A stretch of 64,000 bases of DNA from Branchiostoma floridae. Its lineage: Eukaryota > Chordata > Leptocardii > Amphioxiformes > Branchiostomatidae. Below, piece after piece: positions 11,621-23,296 of the stretch; the stretch's first letter is position 1; each line of letters begins with the position of its first letter. The notes beneath the pieces are model-generated. The model was not told the origin of the DNA and made no database searches. It saw nothing but the letters and a program-made list of their open reading frames with translations. Made by a program: the position numbers and the translations under genes. The stretch spans positions 5,823,146-5,887,145 of the forward strand of contig NC_049992.1 in the NCBI RefSeq assembly GCF_000003815.2, read 5' to 3'.

Positions 11621-13117
11621 TCGGGAAGCCCATTTGTTTAAACCGATTTAACATGTATGCCTATTCTGTCTATAGTTACAGCCCTTGATTGAGCTCGTTT
11701 CTACTATATAAAACAGTAAACCTAGTAGAAACTACTTTTGTACTCAAGGTCATCACGTAACAAGGTCACTGGGAGTTAACAGTTTACATGAATAAAAGAG
11801 GGAAAGTCAAATTTGAATTTGAAAACAATCTAAGAAGATGTAAAACAAGAAATCTTTTTTAAAAAGCTGTGCCTTGCCGCGTATTTTATGTTATTTTGGT
11901 AAGTTAGACTAGATTCTACACTTAAAAATTCCGAGTTCCACATGTCGCCCCCCTCCCCCTTCATTATCATAATTTATGTCAGATGAATTATTGGCACATT
12001 AAACAGGTTTTGTAAAACTTTTTGACCCACAATGAATATGCATTATTTTTTATTACAAACTAAGTTCCTTCTGATGCAATTTGTGATATATCTTTATATA
12101 AACATGGTGAGTTAAAGCGTAGATTTATTACGCTGGACCACATACAGTAACATGCGTCTAGAAGAGCGTTTTAATACTCGCCTGGAATGTACCATTGTCT
12201 AACTAAGCCATGAAACTCGGCAAGGAAAGAAGGGCCTTTGGAAGGGCTGGGTTAACAGGTCCGTCCATTGATCCATGGATCCATGGAAGAAAGCTGGCGT
12301 AAAGCCTTGCCGGCGGCAAGGCAAAAAAAAATTACGGTCCACCTGAAAGATTGCACCAGAAACGAAAAAAAAAAAATTAACTCACATTAGTAACTGCAGT
12401 ATAATGAGCAACTGGATAAATGTTTGAAAAGTGAGGATTGTATTAGCATAATGCATTTCTGAGAAACTTTAGATCGTCTTCACGGACTGGGAATTTGTGA
12501 ATCTGGCGCAAAATCACTTTGGTACCAAACGTGCAGTAAGAAGCTTACGATCCTTTCAAAAACTTGCCTCTGGAATCGTAGCTGTATCTTTTTATAAGAT
12601 TTAGATTTTATTTCTGAGGGAATGACGCACTCCAGCCACAAACATATCTTACAGACAATTTATAGTCACAAGGACGCTGTGTCTGTGAGTGAGTTACTTT
12701 TGCTAAGAGCCCATGCAGCGTGCACTAATCACGAGCGTCGCCTAGCAGAATCGACCAGTACTGCAAAAAGTTTCGGAGCGCTATCTAGTAGTCCCAACTA
12801 GTACTGCATTTAGTAAATCAGTTCAGTTAAGATGTCGCCTCAAACTGTGGTAGCGTTGATAGAAACACACTTCGGGAAGTAATTTCCAAGCAAAGCTTCT
12901 GAATCGATAAAGACTTGAAAAGAGATGGCTACAATGTTTGTTAACTACTAGCTTTACGTACTGATCACTGATAATTCTTCAAGTCAAAAGGCCATATTTT
13001 GAATATTCTATTTTCTCCTGTTATTTACGTGTTTTTGGTAAGTTTTGTCCCGTTGTTTGTGATCTTTTTACAACGAACCTCCTTATAATTACGCTCTATC
13101 CTTGCAGGAGACTCTGT
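11621..13117. other. 3' flank of the sulfotransferase gene; no other gene seen
   Basis: AT-rich, no coding signal on either strand. Confidence 0.4.
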
Positions 13118-15255
13118 CTACCCTTTATGTTTCTTCTTGCTCTTCTTACTTGCAATTCTTTGGAAGTTATGCTTAACAACGTCCTGCCATTTGATCGTGT
13201 ACTGGTGAAGCTTTTCACTTTCCTTCTGGAACTGTTTCAGCCTCCCTTGTGCCTGCATCGTGTAAAAAAGCAGGTTCCTTATTTCCACTGTGAATAGGTT
13301 CAAAAGTTTACAAAACAGTGGGTCGATTTCAAACCGTGCAGACCATTTTGTTTGCGGAAAAACCTTGGGTGGGACGCCCTCTTTGGACGCCATTTCACAG
13401 TAGCTGGCAGCGTCTGAATTTATTTGCTTGTACGCGGCAACTTCTTCGTGGAAGTCTACGCCTTGCTTTGATATTCGTCTCCATAGTGAAGCGTTCCAAT
13501 ATTCGTGTAGAGCGTAGTCCACAGCGCTGAAGTTTCTATGGTTCCGGAGTGCCTGCTCTGACGGCGGTTTAGCCTTGTATTTATACGACCTTGACAATGA
13601 CGGTCGCAGATATATAATATCCTTTACCTCCCAGCACATCAGCCTCCGTAACATCACCATAGATTCGTCGAAATGTTCGAGGATGATGACGAAAAAGAAC
13701 TCTCGCCCCGTGCTGTGAATCCAGTCGCGAGTAGCGGCCTTGTTGTCTGATAATCCGAGAGGGAAACCCATCTCAGTCGCTTGCCAGTTTCTGTACTTAG
13801 AGTAAGGAGTGTTTCTCCCGTCGCGATACGGTTTTGGCACCCTTCGCCAAGGGTTCAAGAGAAAGTTCTCAACGGGATTGTTTGAGACAGAACCACGCGC
13901 TCTCATTCTATACTTTCGCTCTATGCCGTAATGGTGGAACGTCGACGCAAGTTGCGACACTGGCTTACGTAAGACGGCAAGGTACACGACGTCTTTCTTC
14001 ATGATACTGTCCATGACGTCACGATTGTAGACGGAGTGTTCCCCTAAGACGTCGAACTTCCCTTCCTTTAAGGCGTGGTAGTCTTCGAGACGGAGCTGGA
14101 AGGGATGTCCGAGTACCACCGACATACGGGGAATCACTGCGCTCAGGTTTCGTACCTGTGAACACAAATAGAAATTAAAAAAATCGGTGGCCTACTGTAA
14201 GAAAATAAACAATCATCATGATACTGTATGAAGCTTGTACTGTTCAGCCAAACCTCATGTGCTACGTCATAATGCATTTATGTAACACAAAGAACATTAA
14301 GAGAGAATGTTAAAGAAAAGAACAATGAAACGAACCTGTACTAAAAATGTTTACTTAAAACATATGAATCATTATTAATGAAGAAATAAAGAGTTGCATG
14401 AACTGTTCTAAAATGACTGTGTGCTGACGTAAGTAGAAAAGGGATAGGAGAGAGAAAGCGGTACAAAGGAAGGACGAACACTACGAAAGCTGCAGGGTTA
14501 TAGAATAAGTACGACTGCATGATCAGGTACAATGTATGGTATCTTGTCCATGAATGACAGAATGAATTCAGCTTCATGTAATTTGATATATAACATGTTA
14601 GATATCACACTATATGAAGCTAAACTGTTATACAATTTCAAAAAATTAACCTAACCACATAGTCAATCTACTTAACATTTTGTCAGCCTTTTAATAACAA
14701 TATGTTATTACATTGCACTTCTTTTTGCGAGGGGTTTGCCACTGTTGTAAATTGATTTACATAGCTAATAATTCCTTTTGTACAAAGAAAGACCCAATCA
14801 TCTGACTACCTTAGAACATATTTTTCCTCATCTTTCGTCATACTGTAAGGTCAAATTTAATTTTCAAAAATCATCAAATGAAAACCTCCCCATGTACGTA
14901 CCACGGCCAGCCTGTGCATGATGGAGAGTGCAGTGGTACCTCCGGCCTTGTGTACCTTGATAAAAACAAACGTGGTACGAGGTGACGTACACGTCTCGCC
15001 ATGGCTCTGCGACAGACTGTTTGTACTGGCCAGCCTGGAACAAAAAACATTGTCCCCATTAGAATAAAAGTCTAAGAATGATAAAAAACATAACATGGTC
15101 GGAGTGTGAGGTGTGTTGTAGTGGGTAGTGGCCTTGATCTCGAAGATGGCCCTTGAAGTTGCAGAGTTCGCAAAGTAGCTGCAGATTTTGAGGTTGTACG
15201 CTCGAACCCAAGGAACGACGCAGGAGCTGTGCTACGTATGTGCTTTGACGCTCTC

Positions 15256-15343
<88 letters not shown>

Positions 15344-15882
15344 TCTCTCTCTCTCTCTCCCTCTCCCTCTCTCTCTCTCTCTCTCAAGAGTGATTGCCTA
15401 TACGCTTTCTTTCTGATTCTGTACTCATGGTGTACTCAGAGAAAACACGTGATTTTGCTGGATCTTCGTATTCTTTTCCCCAAATGCTGTAGTGAACCTA
15501 CCCTAAACGGCTCGTATAAAATGGAGTTCATGTGATACAGTACAATTTTGATACAATGCCTACTCAAAACTGTTTTGCTCAAAAACAATTTGAATGATAT
15601 AACAACCATATCCAAGATAACATATTGGCTATCAAATTTAATGTATACTAACATAAATAAAATAGTGTGAGGCTGTGTACATTTACAAACATAGAATACA
15701 AACCATCTGCTCACACGTCCATGCTGTGTAGTTTGACACCGCTGCGTGCCCCTCTCTGCAGACAAAAGTTGTTTCCGAACACCAGACAAGTTGCGGCTGG
15801 TGCCATTCAGGTGCCAGATGTAGTAACCAATCAGAATACAGCTGTTTAACACTAGAAGTAGAAACAATAGGCTCTTGTTCAT
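13118..15882 (-). CDS. Galactose-3-O-sulfotransferase family protein (GAL3ST-like)
   Basis: Three minus-strand exons: 15715-15882, 14902-15034 and 13118-14155 (about 445 residues, usual for the family). These Golgi enzymes move sulfate from PAPS to the 3-OH of galactose on glycolipids or glycoproteins. Residues 4-24 are a type II signal anchor, followed by sequons N26 and N31. The middle exon has the PAPS 5'-phosphosulfate loop VFIKVHKAGGTT. The last exon starts VRNLSAVIPRM and carries the 3'-phosphate-binding element VYLAVLRKPVSQLASTF. It also has the family block ILEHFDESMVMLRRLMCWE and the WNASLWRRI stretch. The tail is Lys-rich. The second splice (exon 14902 donor to 14155 acceptor) is phase 0 and clean. 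The first junction is uncertain: a strong GTGAGC donor at 15714 is phase 0, while the strong acceptor before 15034 is phase 2. A weaker site or a missed small exon is likely. The substrate cannot be told. Confidence 0.88.
15260..15385. repeat. (CT)n/(CA)n/(CT)n compound microsatellite
   Basis: A long CT run, an interior CA run (about 15321-15342), then CT again. It sits inside the first intron of the sulfotransferase gene. The open frames through it are artefacts of the dinucleotide. Confidence 0.95.
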
Positions 15883-17150
15883 CTTCGATCTGAAAAAAAG
15901 GAATATAGTTATATTAATATGATTATGTAGTATTTACAGTCAAAATGTATCAATTAATTCTGGAAGGTCTCAAGTTAAAATTGGTCTCAAAATTTTGTAT
16001 AACAAGTTACAGTTTAGATATAGCTTCTAGATTAGAGTAGACAAAATATTTAATGTCCTACACTATCGGTCTGTTTGTCTCATTTCATATTACATTGTAC
16101 CTGCAATTTTTTAACCCCCGAACAAGAACTTGCAATAAACTGCTATAACATTATCTCTTTTATAGATACTCTACGGTCAAATTAAAGACCACTACGTTTT
16201 ACCTTTCTGCTACTTCTAAGTAGCTGCTACGTATGCGTTAGGGCAAACATTAAGGACAAGAAACATAGTAGGTGCAAAATGCAATATTTACAGGGTAAAT
16301 ACTAAGCAACAACCTTCCCTATGTTTTTAGACACGATAGCAAATTTCGCGTCGTTCTCTATCTAAATTACACGTGTTATCGTAACCAATGTAGTCTAGTC
16401 TAGTCTAGTCTGTACGCGATCAATGTAGTGAAATAGTTTCTTAACCTCAGGGATATTCGTGTTTTACTGTCAATGTCATCTACTGAGACTGGCGAGACGT
16501 ATTTGACTTCAAACATGAAATTCAAAGATAGACCGCTGGTTTAAGAATCTACGTATAGTCGAAGAGGCTTATTTTGATCAGAAATGCTCAGAAATTGCCT
16601 GTTTACCTTCTATTCTATAAAGTCTGACGGGATACATGTTACCTTGAGTACTTGTGAAGATATGGCGGTGTTTGTGTGTTTACACGTCATCTCACCGACA
16701 TGCGACTCTAGGTGGTCCAACAGGTTTTAAACTGACCTTATCCGTACAAAGGTTAGAGGTCATTTTGTGCCTTATTACATCGTGTCACACTTATGGTTAC
16801 GGTGATATATCGAGTAAGGCCTTTTTTCTGCATTCAAGAGGTGCACCAAGTGACACTAGCGTAGTAGACTGGTATCACGTACCAATGTGAAAACTTCGGT
16901 CATGGCTAGCGCTACCACATTGGTGCCTCTAACGCTACAACTACGGTAATGGCTATATACGGTACTGGTACTTCGCCAAAGTACAATCAAGGCTACCGCT
17001 CAAGATACTCCCCATTTTGGTATTTTCTGGTCATGTTGACCATCTTCGGAGGGGAAATATTCTCTTCTTTTTTTTTTTTCAAAATCAGGCAAAAAGGAAT
17101 AATCCCGCTGATGTCATCAATATAATTAACTTGTGGTGGCCTGATATCAA
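15883..17150. other. 5' flank of the sulfotransferase gene; no gene seen
   Basis: No exon recognised. A small TAGTC tandem (16391-16410) and AT-rich sequence only. Confidence 0.4.
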
Positions 17151-17156
17151 TACAAT

Positions 17157-17345
17157 TCAATAGTTCAATAGTTTCAACAGTTTATTCAGAAAATCAGCCT
17201 CGCAGCATGTACAGAACAAGCTGATTGACACTGATTTGTATATATGTTGAAGGGCAAATACAAAATGAAATAAAATTACAATACATGACAAAAAAAATAC
17301 CAGCCATATAAAGATAATAACAAAATGCAATTCAATGTATACCAA
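17157..17345 (-). mobile_element. Possible LINE 3' end, minus strand
   Basis: On the minus strand the block ends GGCTGATTTTCTGAATAAAC followed by short repeats of a GTTGAAACTATTGAACT type. A coding-poor 3' region, AATAAA and tandem short tail resemble CR1/L2-like LINE ends. No reverse transcriptase residues were identified. Confidence 0.35.
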
Positions 17346-17945
17346 AGGAAGGACAGGAACGTCCTAACTGTATTACTAAGAGAAAGTAAGACTTGTTGTA
17401 AAGGCGTATAGCCTGGTGCAAGAACGATTTTTCCAATGAATCTTCTACATGTCATTCGAGATACTAGTCAAACTGGTTTTAACATTTTATACTGTCAGCG
17501 ACCCCCCCCCCCTAGAAATTCTTCTAAATGATTAGCTGACAATTAAGTCAGTATGGCCATCCCAACATCTACTCGGAGATTAGATATCTATAGATAATAC
17601 CTGCAAAGCTACAAAGCAGTTGATTTATATGTTATCAGTAGCGAATATGTACGATTACATGGATCATCTTATGACTTTAATGTGATAGATATATCACAGC
17701 ATGGTATTATAAGGCGCGTTCTGGAAAGTGTTTATCAATAATGCAGAAGCGCTGCAGTACGCTGAGGGCCTGTTATTTTATGTGATATTATAGCTTACAG
17801 TAAAAAAATACTTACAACAGGTGCTCTGTTTGGTATGGCCTTGTTAACAAATGGCTGTCTGTGTTTGCATTATCATAATAACTAATAATACTCCACAGCA
17901 CAGTTTAAAACCTACGAAGGACCATTGGGTCAAAACGTGTTTTAG

Positions 17946-18228
17946 CGAAAGAGCTGTGTGCTCACAGCGAATGGGCTGCGTGCTCGGCGAACGAGCTGTG
18001 TGCTCACAGCAAAGGGGCTGCGTGCTCGGCGAACGAGCTGTGTGCTCACAGCGAAAGGGCTGTGTGCTCGGCGAAGTACCTGTGTGCTCACAGAGAAAGA
18101 GCTGTGTGCTCACAGCAAAGGAGCTGCGTTCTCGGAGAAGGAGCTGTGCCTCACAGGAAAGGGGCTGTGTGCTCGGCGAACTTAGCTCCGCAGTGTGCTC
18201 ACAGCGAAGGGGCTGTTACACCAGGCTG
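17946..18228 (+). repeat. 42-bp tandem array, left arm of the fold-back element
   Basis: About six to seven units alternating GAGCTGTGTGCTCACAGC and GGGGCTGCGTGCTCGGCGAA halves. Units vary by point changes and small length changes. The right-arm array is cleaner, so the two arms have not been fully homogenised. Confidence 0.85.
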
Positions 18229-18448
18229 AAGCTGGCCGCTGATTGGTAGCCGCCGATCCAGCCGCCGATTCGTCATTAGACAAAACATAGCATCCCATTC
18301 CAAAATTCCTAATTTCCTTTAAAAGCTTAAATGGATATCAAAAACTGCTGCATATTGTCTATTATTACCGGTATATGTATATATAAACATAAATGTTAAC
18401 AGAGAGTAGTATATCAACGATTAAGCACAAATAATAGACCCAATTGGG

Positions 18449-19165
18449 CGGCCAACTCCCGCCTGGTCTAAAATCGGCTGCCCGTTTACGGCTTGTAGAG
18501 CAATCTGCTACTTATCTAAACGTGGCCCGTGAATTTTAAGACGAATTTTGATAGCGCATGCCCTAACGTATTCAAAACAAATATCAAATGTTACGGGCCG
18601 AATTTAATTAATGAACTAGGGGGGAATTAATAGGAAATACCAAAACAAAGGGGCGCTAAAATACGCTGCTACACGGCTTGAAGAGCAATCTGCTACTTAT
18701 CTAAACGTGGTCCGTGAACTTTTAAGACGAATTTAGATAGCTTATACCCCAACGTATCCAATACAAGTATCAAATCTTACGGGCCGGATTTAATTGATGA
18801 ACTAGAGAGGAGCTAATTGAGTTGAAGCAGTTTGGTCTATAAGAAATCGGCACTGAGCTCTAGTTCATTTAGTATATAAGCTATAAGTTCCTCTTAAATG
18901 TTAACGGGTCACGTTTAGATACGTAGCAGATTGCCCTACAAGCCCTTTGGCAGCCGATTTTAGCCCCCCTTTGCTTGGGTATTTCCTATGAGTTAATTCC
19001 CCTCTAGTTCATTAATGAAATCCGGCCCGTAATATTTGATATTTGTTTTGAATACGTCAGGGTTTGCGCTATCTAAATTCGTCTCAAAATTCACGGGCCA
19101 CGTTTAGATAAGTAGCAGATTGCTCTACAAGCCGTATGGCAGCCGATTTTAGACCAGGCTGAAGT
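18449..19165. repeat. Inner palindrome of the fold-back element: ~185-bp units in direct and inverted orientation
   Basis: The unit contains AGCAATCTGCTACTTATC, a GTCCGTGAACTTTTAAGACG-like stretch and a TTACGGGCC-like stretch followed by TTTAATTxATGAACTAG. It occurs twice in plus orientation (from about 18470 and 18660) and twice inverted (about 18830-18985 and 18990-19160). The transcript of either strand could form a very long hairpin. Confidence 0.7.
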
Positions 19166-19417
19166 TGGCCGCCGATTGGGCCTATTATTTGTGCTTAATC
19201 GCTGATATAATACTTTCTGTTATTATATATAACGGATCAGTTACATATATTGGGTGGTAATAGACAACATCCAGCAGTTCATGAGCTTTTAAAGGATATC
19301 AGGAATTTTTAGTTTCTTCGAATGGGCGTCTGAATGATGCTTTGTTTTGTCTATAAATGACGAATCAGCGGCTGGATCGGCGGGTACCAATCGGCGGCTA
19401 ACTTCAGCCTGGTGCAC

Positions 19418-19605
19418 ACAGCTCCTTCGCCGAGCACGCAGCCCCTTTGCTGTGAGCGCACAGCTCCTTCGCCGAGCACGCAGCCCCTTTGCTGTGAGCG
19501 CACAGCTCCTTCGCCGAGCACGCAGCCCCTTTGCTGTGAGCGCACAGCTCTTTCGCCGAGCACGCAGCCCCTTTGCTGTGAGCACACAGCTCTTTCGCTA
19601 AAACA
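19418..19605 (-). repeat. 42-bp tandem array, right arm of the fold-back element
   Basis: Four well-preserved units of AGCTCCTTCGCCGAGCACGC plus AGCCCCTTTGCTGTGAGCGC, the inverse of the left-arm array. Several units are identical over their full length, indicating recent amplification or conversion. Confidence 0.9.
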
Positions 19606-19683
19606 CGTTTTGACCCAATGGTCCTTCGTAAAAACCAGACAGAACGACACATAGCACGTCCACGCGACCTACAGAAGGGTCTA

Positions 19684-19760
19684 CCGAAAGTGCGAAAAGG
19701 AACGAAAAGGAACGAAAAGGAACGAAAAGGAACGAAAAGGAACGAAAAGGAACGAAAATG
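19684..19760. repeat. 10-bp minisatellite (GGAACGAAAA)n
   Basis: Seven near-perfect units at the left edge of the next element. One or two related units also lie past its right edge (21050-21070). Confidence 0.9.
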
Positions 19761-19764
19761 AAAG

Positions 19765-21044
19765 TACCGAAAGTGCGAAAAGGAACGAAGTATGAAGCAA
19801 ATTCAAATAAAATCGATGGTAATATTAGGAAAAGGTAAACTGTGATCGGCAAATGCATTTTGCGGCTTGTTCCACGAAATTCCTATAGCAATGGTTCAAT
19901 GGAGGAATGAATATTGATGAGACCTATCTATGCATATCTATGTTCATGTACGTGTTAATGTGGTTATAACATTCCTTAGAATATCCATATTACATTTATA
20001 TTATAAAATTTCACAAGAAGAAATGGATTATGTTGAGAACGATTGCGCATATTTTATCATAAAAAGCCATGCTATGTGGATATAGTTGTTTAAAAAATGC
20101 AATGATAGCAAAGTTACAAGTATATGTATTGCACAATTTGTAAAAACTTGACCTTAGAGAAATATAGGTCGAATGTTCGAACCCAGGGAAGTCGACGATC
20201 GGAAGTTCGAGCCCAGCATGTTGGGAATTATTCTTCCTTCCTTTTTTTTCACACTTTAATTAATATCAATACAACGCCTTAAATTTGTTTTGCAACCAGG
20301 ACATCTAAACCCGGCATTGGGATTTTTTTTATCATCAGCGAGGGCCTGATGTCGGTCGCAAGAGGCAGAAATTTAGTTGTATTGAATATGACGGAAAATT
20401 GTTGACAGAAATTGTATTTCCCAATATCCTTTGCACAAATTCCTCACGTTGGCACCTTTCTTCCCGCCAAAATGATGAATACTCATTGTACAACTTGATG
20501 AAATCTCTTTGGTACAATGTATATATGTCTCTCCTTTTACAGCTTTTCTTTCGTTGTGAACGAGCGAGAAGATATGTCTCCAGTCTCCAGAAAACCATGT
20601 TGTTGGCCCTGTTGAAAGGAGCTGTCATGCTCGTGGGGTAGCAGTTTATTAGCATATCTTTCCTGACCGGATTTCGCGGGTCATTTGCATGCGGCGCTCC
20701 CCTCTAGGGAGAATAAAAGCCACCCAAAGACAACAACAACGTTACAATCTTGCCTCATCCTGAAAATGTATAATAATCGATATTCATCTACCACCCACTG
20801 AATTTTAGTCCTTACTTTCTTATCTCAGTTCCGTTTCTTTGTATTTCGCAGATCTTCAAAGAATAATTTAGCCACACAAAAACAACAGCCTGAAACAGCG
20901 CTGTAAAAATTTGATAATGTCAAATTCTCGGTAAAATAAAACACGTTTCATAGGCTTCTAACGCCCGCAGTACCGATTCCTTATATTCTCATTGATTTTA
21001 TTTAAGTTTGCTTCATACTCCATTCCTTTTCGCTCCTTTCGGTA
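19765..21044. mobile_element. DNA element with ~54-bp terminal inverted repeats
   Basis: The left end starts TACCGAAAGTGCGAAAAGG and the right end is its inverse (ending CCTTTCGGTA at 21044). Inversion holds, with some mismatches, through a GAGTATGAAGCAAA-like stretch and TAAATAAAATC, about 54 bp. Both sides are flanked by GGAACGAAAA-type units. Inside lies a 106-codon minus-strand frame (20335-20655), rich in Arg/Lys/Trp, that might be a transposase remnant, but no catalytic motif could be identified. Confidence 0.65.
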
Positions 21045-21554
21045 GCGAAAGTGCGAAAAGGAACGAAAAGTTCATTCTACTGATAAAGAGACAGTCGATT
21101 ACAAAATATACCCAACATTTTGCTTTCTGGTACATTCACAGCTGTGTACAGAGACTGTAAAAGACCGTCAGTTGATTGGCCCTATTTCGCATGTATTCTT
21201 TGGGCAAGTGTGACTACCATGATCGTGGCGGACGTGTTCAGAATAAACCGGGCCATGGTAACAAGGAAGTTGCTCATAACGACCCACAGCACGATTCCCG
21301 AGCCAAACGACCGGTAGAACGTTGATGACGTATCACAACAAAAGCACGTGACGATTACAAGACGGCCCCGCGGCCACTGAAGCGTGCGAGTACACCTCAA
21401 ACTTGCCTCAAACAAGCATTACGACTTCACAGGCAGTATGGATACGTCAATATAACCGCTATGTGTACTGGTATTTCTTATACAAAATGAGGGTTTGAAG
21501 CTTGGCTTTAATCATTCAAAAATTTGAACAAATTCTTTGATGGAGACTGAACTT
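21045..21554. other. Upstream flank of KCNMB-like gene A
   Basis: No exon supported. A minus-strand frame at 21182-21415 encodes a hydrophobic stretch, but no splice partners were found. Confidence 0.35.
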
Positions 21555-21709
21555 ATGCAGGTTGACCTTTGACCGTAACCAGGGCAACGATTGACGTCAT
21601 CTGCAGGTGGATCTCAGTGTTGAAAGCAGCGTCCGACAGGTCACTGTGAGTCATACCTTCCTGCAGTGGACAGCGAGGAGTGCACGTTTTCGTACCTGTG
21701 GAATTGACG
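21555..21709 (+). promoter_or_regulatory. Promoter and noncoding first exon of KCNMB-like gene A: DR1 + X-box + CRE
   Basis: Contains TGACCTTTGACC (21563-21574), the inverse of a DR1 nuclear receptor site. Directly abutting it is GTAACCAGGGCAAC (21575-21588), which matches the RFX X-box rule GTNRCC-N(0-3)-RGYAAC. A full CRE palindrome TGACGTCA follows (21592-21599). Downstream, an AAAGCAGCGTCC block and an AGTCATACCT block are shared with gene C, and in part with gene B. The segment ends at a splice donor (GACG|GTAAGC at 21709/21710). The acceptor before the coding exon is at 23280/23282. Site identities follow known consensus motifs; promoter function is inferred. Confidence 0.6.
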
Positions 21710-22139
21710 GTAAGCTTTGTTTTCAGTCGATGTCGATGTTTGATTTTTTGTGTCATTGACTGATTACTTGTCGTAAGGAAAACATTCGCCCAGTGCTTTT
21801 TAAAAAAGCAGGCGTTTACTGCATAGAAGAGTTTAAGTTACAAAATAAACAGATGCGACGCTACAAACGGAAAGGTGTAGTGTTTTTCATATAATTTGGA
21901 GCTTCTAATAGAAATACGCCTTTTCATGAGGTTTGGAAATGGTTGTTAATTTTGTGGATGTCTAGTTGAATATATGTTTGTCGGGAACACAAATAACTAC
22001 TAAAGGAACCAAAATGAACGGACTCGAATCATGTACCCGTAGCAGCTCTCACTATTATGTATTTTGTACCATGTATGTAGAAATTTGTTAATATAGACTT
22101 ATAATGATAATATATAGAATTACAGACTTACAATAATAA

Positions 22140-22265
22140 TATCGGGTGTAATACTATAAGACTCACTGTATCTCTGTTATACTTTGTCTGAACCTTGCCT
22201 CTTCCCTCGTGACCTCAATGAAAAGCGACCTACAGGCCGATTTGAGCTTTCATGAATAAACAAAG
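22140..22265 (+). mobile_element. LINE 3'-end fragment (plus copy)
   Basis: Matches in inverse orientation the stretch at 22705-22800 (CCTCAATGAAAAGCG, CGATTTGAGCTTTCATGA, then AATAAACAAAG). It is the same 3' end as the neighbouring minus-strand LINE remnant, in the 5' UTR intron of gene A. Confidence 0.55.
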
Positions 22266-22699
22266 AAAGTGTCAGACAAAAGAACTACAGCTGGAAATAC
22301 ATCTTACATGAAGAAGTAAACCCCTTCCTCTTCCACTAGGCTTATTTTCTCGATCTTGAAAACACGGAACGAACGCTCTTTATTTATTCCATTACTCTAG
22401 TCAAGAATGTTTCATTATGATCTTGCTCTTGTTTGTATTTTTTGCGTTCCCCGGGATTTGGAAACCAATAGAATTAGACTTAAAACAAGAAGGCTGCTTT
22501 TACGATTAAGAGGATCTCTGGAATTCTATTCATTCTTGTTGCATCTGGATATGCATGATGAAACGCCACGCAGTGTGGAACCGACTGCGACACGTGAAAT
22601 AGGCTCACATAAAAGAATTGTTCATCCAACATGTGAATTTCATAAATTAGGCTGTTCCAAAAACAATGGAGGGGGTGGAAGAAGCTCGATTGACGGGGG

Positions 22700-23045
22700 T
22701 ATTTTTGTTTGTTTGAACCTTTATTTATTCATGAGAAGCTCAAATCGGCCTGCAGGCCGCTTTTCATTGAGGTCATGAGGGAGGTATTAAGAGTCAGATA
22801 AAATATAACAGAGAATACATATTGCATTGAATACAAACAAATCCATTAACCTATATCACTATACATATATGGTACAACACAAACAGTGGGACAAGAAGCT
22901 CAGTGTCCATAGCCCGTGTCCGTTCGTTTTGGTCATCACTTTTACTTCAAGAGTCTCTTAAAGCAGGTCAGATTTGTAGCCGTACATGTATCTGGTGGTA
23001 GGTTGTTCCAGACATTGGGTCCACGGTAGGCTATTGAGGTTCAAG
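22700..23045 (-). mobile_element. LINE 3' remnant with reverse transcriptase tail
   Basis: On the minus strand, from about 23030 downward, the frame reads RGPNVWNNLPPDTC, then NLTCFKRLLK and a stop. This is the usual closing motif of Jockey/CR1-type ORF2 proteins (WN-x-LP ... FK-x-x-L). It is followed by a 3' UTR that ends at AATAAA near 22715. Strongly 5'-truncated. Confidence 0.7.
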
Positions 23046-23296
23046 CATCTGGACTGTAACTTATTTGAGCGAAGGGTTTTGATCACTTTTGATTGGGAAC
23101 TAGGGAACGTTTAGTCAATTTAAGACTGGAACTAGGGTAGGGTGTAAACAATTTTTGGATTGGAACTAGGGTTGGAACAGAACCTGATTTTTTACCTCCG
23201 AATTTAGTTTATGGAACAGCCCATTGTGTTCCTGATTTCTCTTTTTGGACACTCTAACAAGAACGCTCTTTGCATTTACAGAAACAAACATACACA

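Larger units (their letters stand above)
17913..19630. mobile_element. Long fold-back element with satellite-bearing arms
   Basis: The left end TACGAAGGACCATTGGG and the right end CCCAATGGTCCTTCGTA are perfect inverse copies, and inversion continues through the arms. A 6-bp direct repeat AAAACC flanks both ends (17907-17912 and 19631-19636), consistent with a target-site duplication. Each arm carries a tandem array of about 42 bp (17946-18228; 19418-19605). Inward of these lie two direct copies of a ~185-bp unit and their inverse copies, centred near 18830. No transposase frame was found; the open frames are the 42-bp repeat read through. Size 1,718 bp, class undetermined (fold-back type DNA element). 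Confidence 0.8.

Noticed and set aside
15188-15535. Frame with Ser-Leu and Thr-His runs
   Set aside because: Translation of the CT/CA microsatellite in an intron.
17851-18249. Long open frames with a cysteine-rich repeated peptide (AVCSQ-x-x-GCVLGE)
   Set aside because: It is the 42-bp satellite read through: 42 is a multiple of three, so frames stay open on both strands. The mirror array at 19289-19652 does the same. No start context, splice sites or non-repeat coding sequence.
19418-19605. CRISPR-like regular array
   Set aside because: Units are contiguous tandem repeats without unique spacers, inside an inverted-repeat element in eukaryotic DNA.
20335-20655. 106-codon minus frame as a host gene
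   Set aside because: It lies wholly inside an inverted-repeat element and has no splice partners; at best an element remnant.
20679-20712. Octamer (ATTTGCAT) followed by an AATAAAAG TATA-like box, resembling a histone H2B promoter
   Set aside because: No histone or other frame follows, and it sits inside the inverted-repeat element.
21182-21415. Minus-strand hydrophobic frame (IVLWVVMSNFLVTMARFIL) that could be a membrane-protein exon
   Set aside because: Frame is open but no credible donor/acceptor pair or partner exon was found, and the region is the upstream flank of gene A.
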